Positions 1 to 9,039 are shown, counted from the first letter of the stretch. The stretch is DNA of 64,000 bases from Alphaproteobacteria bacterium (GCA_003158585.1 PMKE01000067.1:1-64000); one strand, 5' to 3'. A program made the numbers and translations. Notes: generated by a model not told the origin, from the letters alone.

Positions 1-305
1 TCGAACTTCGCCTTGCAGCCGGCGGAGCAGAAGTAATAATCCGCATCCTGATAGTAAACGTGGTTGCCCTTGGCTTTGGCGACGTCCTTGTACGGCGTCA
101 TGCCGCAAACGGGATCACGGGCCTTTTCGGCGGCAGGGGCGGGCTTCAGATACTTCTCCGGCTCGGCCTCGAACTTCGCCTTGCAGCCGGCGCAGCAGAA
201 GAAATAGTCCGCGTCCTTGTAGCGGACGACACTGCCTTTGGCTCTGGCTTTCTCGGGATCGGGAGTCATCCCGCAGACGGGATCGCGTGTTTGGTTATTT
301 TCCAT
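1..305 (-). CDS. Tandem YHS-domain protein, probable N-terminus of a Cu+ P-type ATPase (partial)
   Basis: The gene starts with ATG at 305 and runs off the left edge. The visible 101 residues contain two YHS-type modules, each opening with DPVCGMT and closing with a Y-F/Y-F-C-x-A-G-C-K-A-K-F motif, so each has the three Cys expected of a small metal-binding YHS unit. Modules of this kind precede the transport core in many copper-exporting P1B ATPases; stand-alone YHS proteins also exist, so the ATPase identity is inferred. The start lies inside the end of the upstream csoR gene (11-base overlap), which makes co-transcription and copper control likely. The ORF is intact as far as it can be read. 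Confidence 0.7.
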   Translation of the reverse strand, partial: MENNQTRDPVCGMTPDPEKARAKGSVVRYKDADYFFCCAGCKAKFEAEPEKYLKPAPAAEKARDPVCGMTPYKDVAKAKGNHVYYQDADYYFCSAGCKAKF

Positions 306-567
306 AGCGGCTGAATAGCTCCACCAGTTCGTCGAATTTCTGTTTCTGATCCCGCGCGCTGCCGCTCTTGATGGCGTGTGCGACGCAATGGGCGGCGTGG
401 CCCTTGAGGACTTCCGCCTCGACGCGGCCGAGCGCCGCCTTGATCGCCTGGATCTGGTTCAGGATGTCGATGCAGTAGCGCTCTTCCTCGACCATGCGGG
501 AAACCCCGCGCACCTGGCCCTCGATGCGGGCGAGGCGGGAGAGAAGCTGCGGTTCGGCCTTGGTCAC
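295..567 (-). CDS. csoR: CsoR-type copper-sensing transcriptional repressor
   Basis: A 90-residue all-helical regulator of the CsoR/RcnR/FrmR family (RLARIEGQVRGV near the N-terminus). The metal-ligand fingerprint is Cys32, His57 and Cys61; the spacing of 25 and 4 residues matches the Cys-His-Cys set of copper-sensing CsoR, whereas RcnR, FrmR and CstR differ at one of these sites. I chose the GTG start at 567 because GGAGGG lies seven bases upstream; the longer open frame to 831 has no support and runs through the hydrolase gene. CsoR normally represses copper export genes until Cu(I) binds. Here it overlaps the YHS gene and sits beneath two operator-like palindromes, so it probably represses its own operon. 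Confidence 0.85.
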   Translation of the reverse strand: MTKAEPQLLSRLARIEGQVRGVSRMVEEERYCIDILNQIQAIKAALGRVEAEVLKGHAAHCVAHAIKSGSARDQKQKFDELVELFSRYGK

Positions 568-571
568 GATG

Positions 572-605
572 TACCCTCCGGGGGTATATACCGGGAGAGG
601 GTATA
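572..605. promoter_or_regulatory. Two adjacent CsoR operator-like palindromes
   Basis: Palindrome 1 (572-586) is TACCCTCCGGGGGTA, with arms TACCC and GGGTA. Palindrome 2 (587-605) is TATACC-N7-GGTATA. They directly abut and lie just upstream of the csoR GTG; palindrome 1 covers its Shine-Dalgarno. GC-rich cores flanked by TA-rich inverted arms are the typical form of CsoR-family operators. The overlap with the ribosome site implies the transcript starts very close to the gene, so binding would block the promoter directly. No clear -35 was identified. Confidence 0.65.
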
Positions 606-664
606 GCGCGGCGGCGCTGCCCGCGGCAAGACGCGGCGGCGGACGATCGGCCGGCCGTCTTTCT

Positions 665-3208
665 CTACTGAATGTCGATCTCATACCAAAGGGTGCGATA
701 TTGTTCGCCGAGCTCCACGGTCGCCTGCACCGTACCGCCGACCGGCAATGCGGTTTTCCGGTTGCCCAACTCGTCGAGCGCCCAAGCCGACACCCGGCCC
801 GCCGGAACCGGCAGCGTGAGCCGCGCGCCAAGTCCTTCGACCAGTACCGGCGTCCTCCCCCATTGGTTGCCGACCGTCGCCTTCTGGCCGTTGAGCCACT
901 GCTGGCCGGTGTTTTCCTCCTGTCCCAGCAAGGTGACGAGAATGCGACCCGGCGAGGAAAAATCCATACCCTGAATGACGGTCGCCAAGAGGACGCCCCA
1001 GTCGTTGCGCGCCTCCGTCAGTTCGAGAACCACGCCGTGCGCATCGTAGGCGCGGCCGAGACGCGCGCCGATCAGGCCTTTGCTGCGGCGGCTATCGATG
1101 ACGACGGTCTTGCCGCCCACGCCGTCTAGCCCCCAGCTGAGTTCGCCCGTTTCGCTCACGACAGGGCGCGCCGGCGGCTGTCCGCCCGGCGTCGCCGCGC
1201 TGACCGAGCGGGCCAGCGCCGTCTCGCGCGGCGCACCGAAACTGTCGCCGCCCGGCATAGAGGGCGCGCGCCGCAATGCCTCGATCCACTCCGAACGCGC
1301 AGGCATCGTGGACACTCCCGGCGAAGCGGCGGTCACGTCGCCTCGCCGCAGCAAAGCCGCCGTAGTGATAAGACTCGCCATCTTCACCGGATTGGAGCGG
1401 CTGTCGAAGAATTCGCCGATGTGATCGGTATGCCAGTTCGAATCCCAGCCGCCGAAGCAGAACAGGAATAGACCGTCCCAATTCTGCAGCGCGCCGTAGG
1501 CGGCAATCAGCGGCATCGCTTCGCCTTGATAGAAGCTGGGGGCGGGAAGATTGTATTCGGTGACGATGTAGGGTTTGCCGGGCACGCGGCGCAGCGCCAA
1601 TTCGGCGATGGTCCCGGCGCCCTCGACCCCGGCCATCGGCGAGTTCTGGATCTGCCAGTTGCTCATGTCCCACGCCTTGCCGGGGAACCACGGATGCTGC
1701 CAGTAGGCGTGGCCATCGACCACGTCGAGCGCACTCTGGATGGCGGCCGGGCTGTAGGACACCTGTGTTCCCACGACCGGCGAACGAACGCCCAGGTCGG
1801 CCTTGAGATAGCGCTGCATCTCGCGCCAATAGCCGTCCTCGACATCCCACAGGAAATTGAGCCAGTCGCGTTGCGCCGCTGCCGTCCGGCCGAAGCGGCC
1901 GGAATGGTCGATGATGTCGATCGTGCCGCGGTCGAGGTTTTCGCCGGGTTTGAGGCCGACCGTGCCGCCGGGCTTGAGGCTCGCCAGCGCGATCCCCAGC
2001 CGGCCGACCTGGAAGCCGAGCCCGCCGAGCGTCAGCCGTGCTTGCGTGTCGCCCGCGGCGGGAGCGAAAACCAGCGTCACCGTCTGCCATTCGATCCCGA
2101 CCTGGATGGTGTCCGACCACAACGAGGTCCACGGCGCGTGGGCCTGCATGACCTGAACGTCGATCGTCATGGGGCGGTCGGCATGCACCATCATCGTCAG
2201 CGTGTAGGGGCGGTCGGCGGTGATGGAGAGCCCGTTCTGATGCAGCTGCGTGTGCCAGCTCTCCTGTCCCGTCTCCAGTAGCCCGACGGCAATGCCGCCG
2301 GGCACGGCCACCATGCGCGCCTTGGCGCTCCCGATGGTTTGCAGCTCCCAACCCGGCTGGTTTGGTCCGAGCACGGGCGTCAGCATCTCCGGCCCAAGCG
2401 CCTCTTCGCGGCTGCCCCAAGCAGCCCGAAGCGCCGCATCGTTGCCGTAGCGCTGCTTGAGCCACGCTTGCCACTGCCGGGCGAGTTCGCTGCGGAAGGG
2501 TCCGGTCATGCCGTCGAGCGAACCGGTTTCCCATTCGTTCAGCAGCCCGTTTTCATTGTTGATCTCGACGATCGCGACCGCCGGCTCCTCGACATAGCTT
2601 GTGCCGGTATAGGGATTGCGGTGGGTGAGCAGATCCCGTGCGTAGTCCTTTTCCAGAGCGATCATCTGCGGATAGAACAGATCGACGCCTTTCCAGTAAC
2701 TTGGGCCGCCCGGCCAGATCTCGCCCATGCCGGGATATTCTCGCCCGACATGCAGGTTGATGTCGGAATAGATGCCCTCGCGCTTGAGGGCGGCGACGAA
2801 ATAATCGAGACGGTCCAACGTCGCGGGATCGAGAGTGCGCCGGTCGTTTTGCAGGATACCGTTCGGGATCGGGACCGTATCCATGTGGTGGAAGCGCACG
2901 ATGTTGACGCCGAACCGGGCAAGCCGGCGCGCGATCGCGTCGGCATCTTCATGCGAAGGGGCGGACGATCCGAACACGACGTTGACGCCGAGCAGTTGAA
3001 GGCGCTGGCCGCCGGCTTTCAGGTGGCCGCCTTCTACGGTGACGAAACCCCTCGCTCCGGCAGGCTTGTCGTTCCAGGACGAAAGGTCGGTGACGCCGCC
3101 GTTGCCGGTGTCGTTCCACGGCATGGTGAAGGGAAACAGATCGCCCGCCGTGGCCGGTCGCGCCATGAGCACAATGGCCGCGAATGCGGCAGCTCGTTTC
3201 AAGGCCAT
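665..3208 (-). CDS. Exported clan GH-A glycoside hydrolase with internal carbohydrate-binding-like insert
   Basis: An 847-residue protein with an N-terminal signal peptide (cleavage near ATAG, residue 22). The (beta/alpha)8-type catalytic part shows the clan GH-A signatures: an NNEN motif with probable acid/base Glu219 and a TEYN motif with probable nucleophile Glu551. Between them, roughly residues 280-415, is an insert with beta-rich text like a CBM4/9-type jelly roll, so the catalytic barrel appears to be interrupted by a binding module. The C-terminal 200 residues look like further beta domains. It likely acts in the periplasm or outside the cell on a plant or microbial polysaccharide; the substrate is not predictable. 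GGAGGG stands nine bases before the ATG. It is monocistronic, with no partner transporter nearby. Confidence 0.75.
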   Translation of the reverse strand: MALKRAAAFAAIVLMARPATAGDLFPFTMPWNDTGNGGVTDLSSWNDKPAGARGFVTVEGGHLKAGGQRLQLLGVNVVFGSSAPSHEDADAIARRLARFGVNIVRFHHMDTVPIPNGILQNDRRTLDPATLDRLDYFVAALKREGIYSDINLHVGREYPGMGEIWPGGPSYWKGVDLFYPQMIALEKDYARDLLTHRNPYTGTSYVEEPAVAIVEINNENGLLNEWETGSLDGMTGPFRSELARQWQAWLKQRYGNDAALRAAWGSREEALGPEMLTPVLGPNQPGWELQTIGSAKARMVAVPGGIAVGLLETGQESWHTQLHQNGLSITADRPYTLTMMVHADRPMTIDVQVMQAHAPWTSLWSDTIQVGIEWQTVTLVFAPAAGDTQARLTLGGLGFQVGRLGIALASLKPGGTVGLKPGENLDRGTIDIIDHSGRFGRTAAAQRDWLNFLWDVEDGYWREMQRYLKADLGVRSPVVGTQVSYSPAAIQSALDVVDGHAYWQHPWFPGKAWDMSNWQIQNSPMAGVEGAGTIAELALRRVPGKPYIVTEYNLPAPSFYQGEAMPLIAAYGALQNWDGLFLFCFGGWDSNWHTDHIGEFFDSRSNPVKMASLITTAALLRRGDVTAASPGVSTMPARSEWIEALRRAPSMPGGDSFGAPRETALARSVSAATPGGQPPARPVVSETGELSWGLDGVGGKTVVIDSRRSKGLIGARLGRAYDAHGVVLELTEARNDWGVLLATVIQGMDFSSPGRILVTLLGQEENTGQQWLNGQKATVGNQWGRTPVLVEGLGARLTLPVPAGRVSAWALDELGNRKTALPVGGTVQATVELGEQYRTLWYEIDIQ

Positions 3209-3666
3209 CTCTCACACCCTCCGCTGCGGTCGGCGACAAGGAGCATAATCCGAGCGCTTCCAATAGGCGACGGCAAGGTAATTGAGGGGATTGGCGGGCA
3301 TATATATCGCCGGACCTGTTTGCCCGGCAGGCGACGGACGGTCTGCTTACCGCACCCCAAAATATTTTTGCGCCGCCCGGCAGGAACGCGAATGCGTCTG
3401 AACTGATTTTGTTCATCTCAGGATGCTCGCGACGCCTATCGCGCTGAATCGACAATCCATTCTTGGTTTATTCCGGGCGCGAAATATTTTTCTTATCCCC
3501 TCTTGAACCGACACGGTGGAATCCCCATTTCCATTACATCCCCGCAAGTGCATTCGGTAGACAACGCTCTCTGAGCGGGCACCGTTGCGCGGGCGTTTTG
3601 AAGAACCTCGGGACGATGGACAGGAGGAGTCTGTCCGGAACGATCCACAAAAAACGCATCTAACAA
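3209..3666. other. Non-coding gap between hydrolase and reductase genes
   Basis: No open frame here has a credible start or codon use. The DNA is richer in A and T than its flanks (for example around 3295-3310 and 3470-3495) and should contain the hydrolase promoter on the minus strand. No convincing -35/-10 pair, terminator hairpin or repeat was seen. Confidence 0.5.
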
Positions 3667-4248
3667 TTACCGCGCCCGGGCGCCGGCTTCGCTCATCCGT
3701 TTCAGCCAGCGGCGGCGCGTGCTTTCGGAAAGCTCTTCCACTGCGCCGATCAGCGTGTGGCGGATCGGCTTGACACCCGAGAAGCGGAGAAGGCTCTTCT
3801 CCAGCGCGCGCACGCCGTGGGCGCCGTAATACCACCGGTAGACGAAGGCCGGCGTGCCCATCGTGACCACGACATGGGCCGACTTGCCCGTGAGCAGCCG
3901 GTTCGAGTTCTTGTCTTCGGGCTGCGATAGCACGAAGCCATAGCGGAACACCTGCTCGAACAGGGCCCGCAGCATGGCCGGCTGGTTGCCCATCCACATC
4001 GGGTGAATGATGACGATATGTTCGGCCCAGCGGATGGCGTCCTGGACGCGTGCCGCGTCGTCGGCGACGGGGCCGCTCTCGAAATCCTCTTTGCTGCGCA
4101 GCATCGGGAAGTTCATGGCGCCGAGATCGAAGCGGCGCACCTCGTGGCCGGAGCGGCGCGCCCCGCCCGCATAGGCGTCGGCGAGCGCGGCGCAGAAGCG
4201 CTCCGGCGACGGGTCCGGGTGTCCATCCAAGAGGAATATTCGTGCCAT
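3667..4248 (-). CDS. Flavodoxin-fold NAD(P)H-dependent oxidoreductase
   Basis: A 193-residue cytoplasmic protein of the NQO1/KefF-like flavodoxin-fold family. It opens with the strand and loop LLDGHPDPSP (flavin phosphate site), then has the IHPMWMGNQPAMLRALFEQVF segment that is typical of the family, and a VVTMGTPAFVYRWYYGAHG stretch that would line the active site. Length is normal. Such enzymes carry out two-electron reduction of quinones or other electrophiles with FAD or FMN. The gene stands alone between non-coding stretches; the physiological substrate is unknown. Confidence 0.8.
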   Translation of the reverse strand: MARIFLLDGHPDPSPERFCAALADAYAGGARRSGHEVRRFDLGAMNFPMLRSKEDFESGPVADDAARVQDAIRWAEHIVIIHPMWMGNQPAMLRALFEQVFRYGFVLSQPEDKNSNRLLTGKSAHVVVTMGTPAFVYRWYYGAHGVRALEKSLLRFSGVKPIRHTLIGAVEELSESTRRRWLKRMSEAGARAR

Positions 4249-4390
4249 AAGCGTCCCGAGCCGGGGATGCGACCCCAGGACGATACAGTCTGCGCTAACC
4301 GCTGCCGGACTTAAGTGTCACGATTGCCGCGCGTCACTCCGCCGGACGGCCTAGGGCCGGCCGTTCGGCACACCGGAGCGTTTCGTAACG

Positions 4391-4431
4391 GGGAAAGAAA
4401 AGGCCGTTGCAGAACGAGTCTGCAACGGCCT
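4391..4431 (-). terminator. Rho-independent terminator of the S9 peptidase gene
   Basis: A perfect 13-base inverted repeat (AGGCCGTTGCAGA at 4401-4413 and its complement at 4419-4431) encloses a 5-base loop. Read on the minus strand it is followed by TTTCTTTCCC. It lies 20 bases past the peptidase stop codon. Confidence 0.88.
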
Positions 4432-4451
4432 GAGCTATTCGGAAGAATATT

Positions 4452-6473
4452 CTATTTGGTCGCCAGCGCCTCTTTCAGTCCAGGGGCGAATTCGGCGCCG
4501 TGGGGAACCTGAATGGTGGAGGGCTTGAGCGCATCGCCGATGGGCTCCGAGCGGCCGCCCAGAATGTTGGCCAGGAACTGCTCCGCCACCGCGTTGAAGG
4601 CGATGTTGTTCTCGGGCCGCGCGAAACCGTGGCCTTCGTCCGGGAACAGAACATAGGTGACAGGGATGTTCTTGGCGGCCATCGCCTTTACGATCTGGTC
4701 TGACTCCGCCTGATTGACGCGCGGATCGTTGGCGCCCTGGCCGATCAGCAGCGGCTTGGTGATCGCATCCGCCTTGAACAGCGGCGAGCGGTCGTGCAGC
4801 AGTTGCCGGCCTTCCTCGGTCGTGGGATCGCCCATGCGCTTGTAGAACTGCAGCTTGATCGGCTCCCAATATGCCGGGATCGTCTTTAGCAAGGTGGCAA
4901 GGTTCGACGGGCCCACGATGTCGACGCCGCAAGCGAACTCGTCCGGCGTGAAGGTGAGGCCGACCAGCGTGGCGTAGCCGCCATAGGAACCGCCCATGAT
5001 GGCGACCTTGTCTTTCGTGGTGATGCCGCTCTTGATCGCCCAATCGACGGCGTCGATCAGGTCGTCGTGCATCCTGGTGCCCCACTGAAGATCGCCGGCC
5101 GAGATGTAGGATTTGCCGAAGCCCGTCGAACCGCGGTAGTTCACAGACAGCACGGCATAGCCGCGATTGGCAAGCCACTGGTGATACGAGTTGTAGCCGT
5201 AGCCGTCGCGCGCCCACGGCCCGCCGTGGACGAACAATACCATCGGCACCGGATGATCCGGAATGCCGTCGCCGTTCGCGTCGCTGCCCGGCGGCAAGGT
5301 CAGATAGGAGACTTCCGTCAGCCCGTCGCGGGTCTTGATCTCGATCGGATGCATCGCCGCCAGCGTCGCGCCTTGCAGTTCCGGCCGCGTGATGTAGAGA
5401 AGCTTCAGCGTTTTGGCCTTGCGGTTGTAGAGATAAACGGCCGGCGGCGCGGTCACGGGATCGACTGCAACGGTCCACAGGTCATCGGCATAAGTGCGCG
5501 AGGTGACGGTGATGTCGCCCTTCAGCTGCTTCTTCAGGAAGGCGAGGTCGTTGCCAATGTGCTCGTCGAGCGCCATCCATTCTGGCTTGAGATAGTTGAC
5601 CGAATAGGCTTCCACGATCCCCGTTTGCGGATTGGAGATCACGTTGTTGATGTCGGCTTTGTTGCTCGCGGCGATCAGGCTCATATTGCCGGTCGCAACG
5701 TCCTGGGCGACGAGGGCGGCCTTGTCGCGATTGCGCGAGTCGATCCAGTAGAGCGTCCTGCCGTCGGTCGTGTAGCCGATGGGGGCCGTCGTCTGCGAAT
5801 CCTCGAGGCCCGTGCTGGCGAAGGGCTTGTCCTCGACCTTGCCGTTCTCGATCTTGAAGAAGTCGTTGCCGCCGGCAGCGTTCTGCCGCGATGCGCCGCG
5901 CAGCACCAGGCTGTCGTCCGCCAGGAAGCCGGAATACATGCCGTTGTTCTGCATGACCTCCGTCAGCTTGCCGCTCGCAAGATCGAGACTATAGACGTCG
6001 TGCCACGCCGGATCGCGGTTGTTGAGGCCGATCAGGATACGGTCTTTGACGGTGTTGCTGACGGCCATGATGTACACGCGCGTCTTTTCGAACGGGGTGA
6101 GCGTCTTCTGCTCGCCCGTCGAGACGTTCACGCCGTACAGCAGGAAATTCTCGTCGCCGCCCTTGTCGTTGACGAACAGGATCGATTGGGAGTCCGGCGC
6201 CCAGAAGTAGCCGCGGATGGGGCGCTTCTTCTCGTCCGTCAGGGGCTTGCCCTTGGAAGGGTTGGAGATGGGGGCTACCCAGACGTTGAGCACGCCGTCG
6301 CGCGGTGCGATCCAGGCGAGCCACTTGCCGTCCGGGCTGAGTTGGCCCGCAACACGGCTGGGATTGCCGAACAGTATCTGGCGCTCGATCAGGGGCGCCT
6401 TCACCTCCACGGCTGCGGCGGCGGTCGTGAAGCCTGCTATCAGGGCCACGGCCGCGAAGATCAGTGATTTCAT
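4452..6473 (-). CDS. Exported S9-family (prolyl oligopeptidase-like) serine peptidase
   Basis: A 673-residue protein with a signal peptide (MKSLIFAAVALIAGFTTAAAA). The first ~400 residues contain WD-like beta-propeller repeats (SPDGKWLAW, APDSQSILFV), followed by an alpha/beta-hydrolase domain. The catalytic triad is visible: Ser496 in GGSYGGY, Asp583 in GANDPRVN and His615 in EGHGFARPEN. The start at 6473 follows GGAGGG; an in-frame upstream ATG at 6578 has no ribosome site and would bury the signal peptide. Members of this group hydrolyse short peptides, often as dipeptidyl or acylaminoacyl peptidases. It is divergent from uppP and ends at a strong terminator. Confidence 0.9.
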   Translation of the reverse strand: MKSLIFAAVALIAGFTTAAAAVEVKAPLIERQILFGNPSRVAGQLSPDGKWLAWIAPRDGVLNVWVAPISNPSKGKPLTDEKKRPIRGYFWAPDSQSILFVNDKGGDENFLLYGVNVSTGEQKTLTPFEKTRVYIMAVSNTVKDRILIGLNNRDPAWHDVYSLDLASGKLTEVMQNNGMYSGFLADDSLVLRGASRQNAAGGNDFFKIENGKVEDKPFASTGLEDSQTTAPIGYTTDGRTLYWIDSRNRDKAALVAQDVATGNMSLIAASNKADINNVISNPQTGIVEAYSVNYLKPEWMALDEHIGNDLAFLKKQLKGDITVTSRTYADDLWTVAVDPVTAPPAVYLYNRKAKTLKLLYITRPELQGATLAAMHPIEIKTRDGLTEVSYLTLPPGSDANGDGIPDHPVPMVLFVHGGPWARDGYGYNSYHQWLANRGYAVLSVNYRGSTGFGKSYISAGDLQWGTRMHDDLIDAVDWAIKSGITTKDKVAIMGGSYGGYATLVGLTFTPDEFACGVDIVGPSNLATLLKTIPAYWEPIKLQFYKRMGDPTTEEGRQLLHDRSPLFKADAITKPLLIGQGANDPRVNQAESDQIVKAMAAKNIPVTYVLFPDEGHGFARPENNIAFNAVAEQFLANILGGRSEPIGDALKPSTIQVPHGAEFAPGLKEALATK

Positions 6474-6611
6474 GATTCCCTCCGGTGTATTCGGTGGCAC
6501 ATAACTGTGTATGCAAAGCCGGTACGTCAAGGTGCGCGGCCGGCATGGCCGACGCAGCTTCGGTATGCTAGGTCTCAACTAGCAGTTTTGCCGTTTCCTT
6601 GGAGCTTTTCC

Positions 6612-7421
6612 ATGCAAGATATCGTGAACGCGGTGCTCCTCGGCATCATCGAGGGGTTGACCGAATTCCTGCCCGTTTCGTCCACCGGACACCTATTGGT
6701 GGCGGAAAAGCTGCTTGGACTGCCGGACAACCAGTGGGAAGCGTTCACCATTATCATCCAGTTCGGCGCCATTCTGTCGGTCGTCGCCGTCTATTGGCGC
6801 AAGTTCTGGAACGTGCTTATCGGCCTGCCGACCTCGCCTGAGGCGCGGCAGTTCGCCATCAACGTGATCGCGGCGTTCATCCCGTCGGCGATCTTCGGCG
6901 CGGCGCTCATCAAATACATCAACGGCTATCTGCTCCAGCCGAGCTTCGCCATGCCGGTGATCGCGGCATCCTGGATCGTCGGCGGCATTCTCATTCTCGT
7001 CTTGGAGCGCATCGCGCCCAAGCCGCGTCATCTCGACGGCGACCGCCTGCCGTTCGTCAAGGCGCTGCAGATCGGCTTCTGCCAGTGCCTCGCGATCATA
7101 CCGGGCGTATCGCGTTCGGGCGCCACCATCCTCGGCGGCGAGCTGCTCGGCGTGGACCGCAAGGCGGGCGCCGCCTTCACCTTCTACCTTGCCGTGCCGA
7201 CGATGTTCGGAGCGACGGTGTTCGAGCTTTACAAGAAATGGGACCTGATGTCGGCCGCCGCCGGAACCCAGATTGCCGTCGGCTTCGTGGTGTCGTTCCT
7301 GGTCGCCTATGTCGTGGTCAAGACCTTCATCGCCTTCGTAGGCCGCTTCGGCCTCAAGCCCTTCGGCTGGTACCGCTTGGCCACGGGGCTGGCGCTTGCG
7401 GCGTATCTGGCGATCCAATGA
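6612..7421 (+). CDS. uppP: Undecaprenyl-diphosphatase UppP (BacA family)
   Basis: A 269-residue multi-pass inner-membrane protein that dephosphorylates undecaprenyl pyrophosphate to recycle the lipid carrier for peptidoglycan and other polysaccharides. Both family signatures are present: EGLTEFLPVSSTGHLL near residue 14 and PGVSRSGATILGGEL near residue 165. Length is typical. I chose the ATG at 6612 because GGAG lies just upstream and the family starts this way; the open frame extends back to 6507 without support. The link to the polysaccharide genes further right is functional only; it is not in an operon with them. A weak hairpin (CAAAGCG/CGCTTTG, 7447-7469) lies downstream but lacks a T-tract. 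Confidence 0.95.
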   Translation: MQDIVNAVLLGIIEGLTEFLPVSSTGHLLVAEKLLGLPDNQWEAFTIIIQFGAILSVVAVYWRKFWNVLIGLPTSPEARQFAINVIAAFIPSAIFGAALIKYINGYLLQPSFAMPVIAASWIVGGILILVLERIAPKPRHLDGDRLPFVKALQIGFCQCLAIIPGVSRSGATILGGELLGVDRKAGAAFTFYLAVPTMFGATVFELYKKWDLMSAAAGTQIAVGFVVSFLVAYVVVKTFIAFVGRFGLKPFGWYRLATGLALAAYLAIQ

Positions 7422-7537
7422 GACAATGTGCCGGGCTGAAAGGGACCAAAGCGGCATTCTGGCGCTTTGCGAGGGCGGAGTACTGAAATATTATTCGAGG
7501 ACTTGGGGACCATTACGGCAAATTTAGGAGTGTGCCC

Positions 7538-8011
7538 GTGAAAATTCCCCCCCAAGCCTTCTGCGCTTCCGCTTCCATCATCGCCATCGCCCTTTTGCTC
7601 TCGGCTTGCGCGGCGACGGATGCAATTGAATCTCCTCGTCAGAGGAATTTCGACGTGCTTCAGCCCGGCATGCACCGCGATCTGGTCAGAGAGGAACTGG
7701 GAACTCCGATTACTTCTATCTCAGGCGCTGACTGCGACGTGTATTCCGTTCCCGAAGGATCGACGGGCTGGAAATATCTGCGCGCTCTCGGTTATTCGGC
7801 TCTGGACGTCGGCACCCTCGGCATCAGCGAGGTAGTCACCGAACCCATCGAGAAATCGACCAGCAAGCAGACCATAGAAGTGCGCGTCTGCTACAACGGC
7901 GAGCAGCGGGTCATATTTTCCGAACGGCTCGAAAACGGAAACCCGGGAACGATCATCACCGGCACCATGCCGCCGCCGCCCGCCGATTCCGCTCCCAAGC
8001 CGGGCAACTGA
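7538..8011 (+). CDS. Small outer-membrane-type lipoprotein with BamE/SmpA-like motif
   Basis: A 157-residue protein with a type II signal peptide ending at the lipobox LLSAC. After it, VLQPGMHRDLVREELGTP resembles the conserved first helix-turn of BamE/SmpA-type domains. A glycine-rich hydrophobic patch (YSALDVGTLGISEVVTEP) follows, and the tail is proline-rich. The GTG at 7538 has AGGAG seven bases upstream; the GTG six bases earlier is too close to it. BamE itself assists outer-membrane protein assembly, but this one is too divergent to assign that role. Confidence 0.7.
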   Translation: MKIPPQAFCASASIIAIALLLSACAATDAIESPRQRNFDVLQPGMHRDLVREELGTPITSISGADCDVYSVPEGSTGWKYLRALGYSALDVGTLGISEVVTEPIEKSTSKQTIEVRVCYNGEQRVIFSERLENGNPGTIITGTMPPPPADSAPKPGN

Positions 8012-8058
8012 TTTCCCCCGGCGGCAAGCCCGGCCATGCCGTTCGAGTGAAATGACCG

Positions 8059-9033
8059 TTACTTCGAAACCGCTCCGGCCGCGTCCCGGAACTGGCCCTT
8101 GGGATGGAAGCGCCATAGGTAGGACGGCACTACGGCTTCCATCGCTTGCGGCACGATGCCTAGCTCGGCAAAGCCGTGCATATCGGGTGTCACGACGCTG
8201 TCGGTCCTGAGCAGGCGCACCTGATCGACGGTGAGGATGGGCGCGATCGGCAGGATCGACGACGGCATCTGGAGAAAGAAGGCGTTGATCGAGGCCAGGA
8301 AGAAAGGCCACGGCACCAGGAGGCGCTTGCGGCCTGTCTCGCTGAGGATGAACTGCATCAGATCCTTGAAGGTGTAGACCCTAGGCCCGCCGAGTTCGTA
8401 GGTCGTGCCGCTCGCTTCGGGAATTGTCAGTACACGTACTATAGCCGCGGCCACGTCCGCCACATAGACCGGCTGGAACTTGGTATGGCCGCCGCCGATC
8501 AAGGGCAGCACCGGCGTAAAGCGCGCCAGCGAGGCGAACTTGTTGAAGAAGCTGTCCTCCGGCCCGAACACCACGGACGGGCGCAGGATCGTCACCCCGG
8601 GATATTCCACGATCAGATCGTTCTCGCCCCGAGCTTTCGATTCCGCATAGGAGGATAGGCCGTAGACATTCGCTCCGAGGGCCGAGAGGTGGACGAGGGC
8701 CTCGACGCCCGCCTTGCGCGCCGCGCGTCCGATGCGCCGAGCGGCCTCGATATGGATGCCGGCAAAGCTCTGCGCGCCGTGGCCGTAAAGCACCCCCGTC
8801 AGATTGACGGCGGCGTCCGCGCCGTCGAGTGCCCGCGCCACGTCCTCGTTGCTGCCCACGTTGCCCTTGACGAGCTGGATCTGCCCCACCTGTCCCGCAG
8901 GCTGGAGATAGTTCGCGAGGTTTGGCTTGCGGCAGACGGCGCGGATGCGCCAGCCCTCTTTCGCCAGGGCGCGCACCGTATGCCGGCCGACGAAGCCCGA
9001 AGCGCCGAACACCGTGACCAGTTTGTTGCTCAT
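8059..9033 (-). CDS. NDUFA9-like NAD(P)-binding protein (complex I-associated SDR family)
   Basis: A 324-residue atypical short-chain dehydrogenase. The Rossmann motif VFGASGFVGRH is at the N-terminus, a GVLYGHG and a YAESK segment follow, and the C-terminus carries the hydrophobic LVPWPFFLASINAFFLQMP stretch typical of NDUFA9 homologues. In mitochondria NDUFA9 binds NADPH in complex I; alphaproteobacterial homologues are usual, but their role is less clear. It is the last gene of a three-gene operon (6-base gap from the membrane protein upstream). Confidence 0.85.
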   Translation of the reverse strand: MSNKLVTVFGASGFVGRHTVRALAKEGWRIRAVCRKPNLANYLQPAGQVGQIQLVKGNVGSNEDVARALDGADAAVNLTGVLYGHGAQSFAGIHIEAARRIGRAARKAGVEALVHLSALGANVYGLSSYAESKARGENDLIVEYPGVTILRPSVVFGPEDSFFNKFASLARFTPVLPLIGGGHTKFQPVYVADVAAAIVRVLTIPEASGTTYELGGPRVYTFKDLMQFILSETGRKRLLVPWPFFLASINAFFLQMPSSILPIAPILTVDQVRLLRTDSVVTPDMHGFAELGIVPQAMEAVVPSYLWRFHPKGQFRDAAGAVSK

Positions 9034-9039
9034 ATCCTG

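Noticed and set aside
36..300. CRISPR-like repetition at the left edge (two similar ~130-base blocks)
   Set aside because: The repetition is coding: it comes from two YHS modules in one frame, and there are no short regular repeats with spacers.
2339..3406. Long plus-strand open frame (355 codons) opposite the GH-A gene
   Set aside because: It is antisense to a gene with signal peptide, motifs and ribosome site; it has no recognisable domain and the composition is that of a shadow frame.
7447..7469. Hairpin CAAAGCG/CGCTTTG after uppP as a terminator
   Set aside because: The stem is only seven bases and there is no T-tract after it, so I do not call it.
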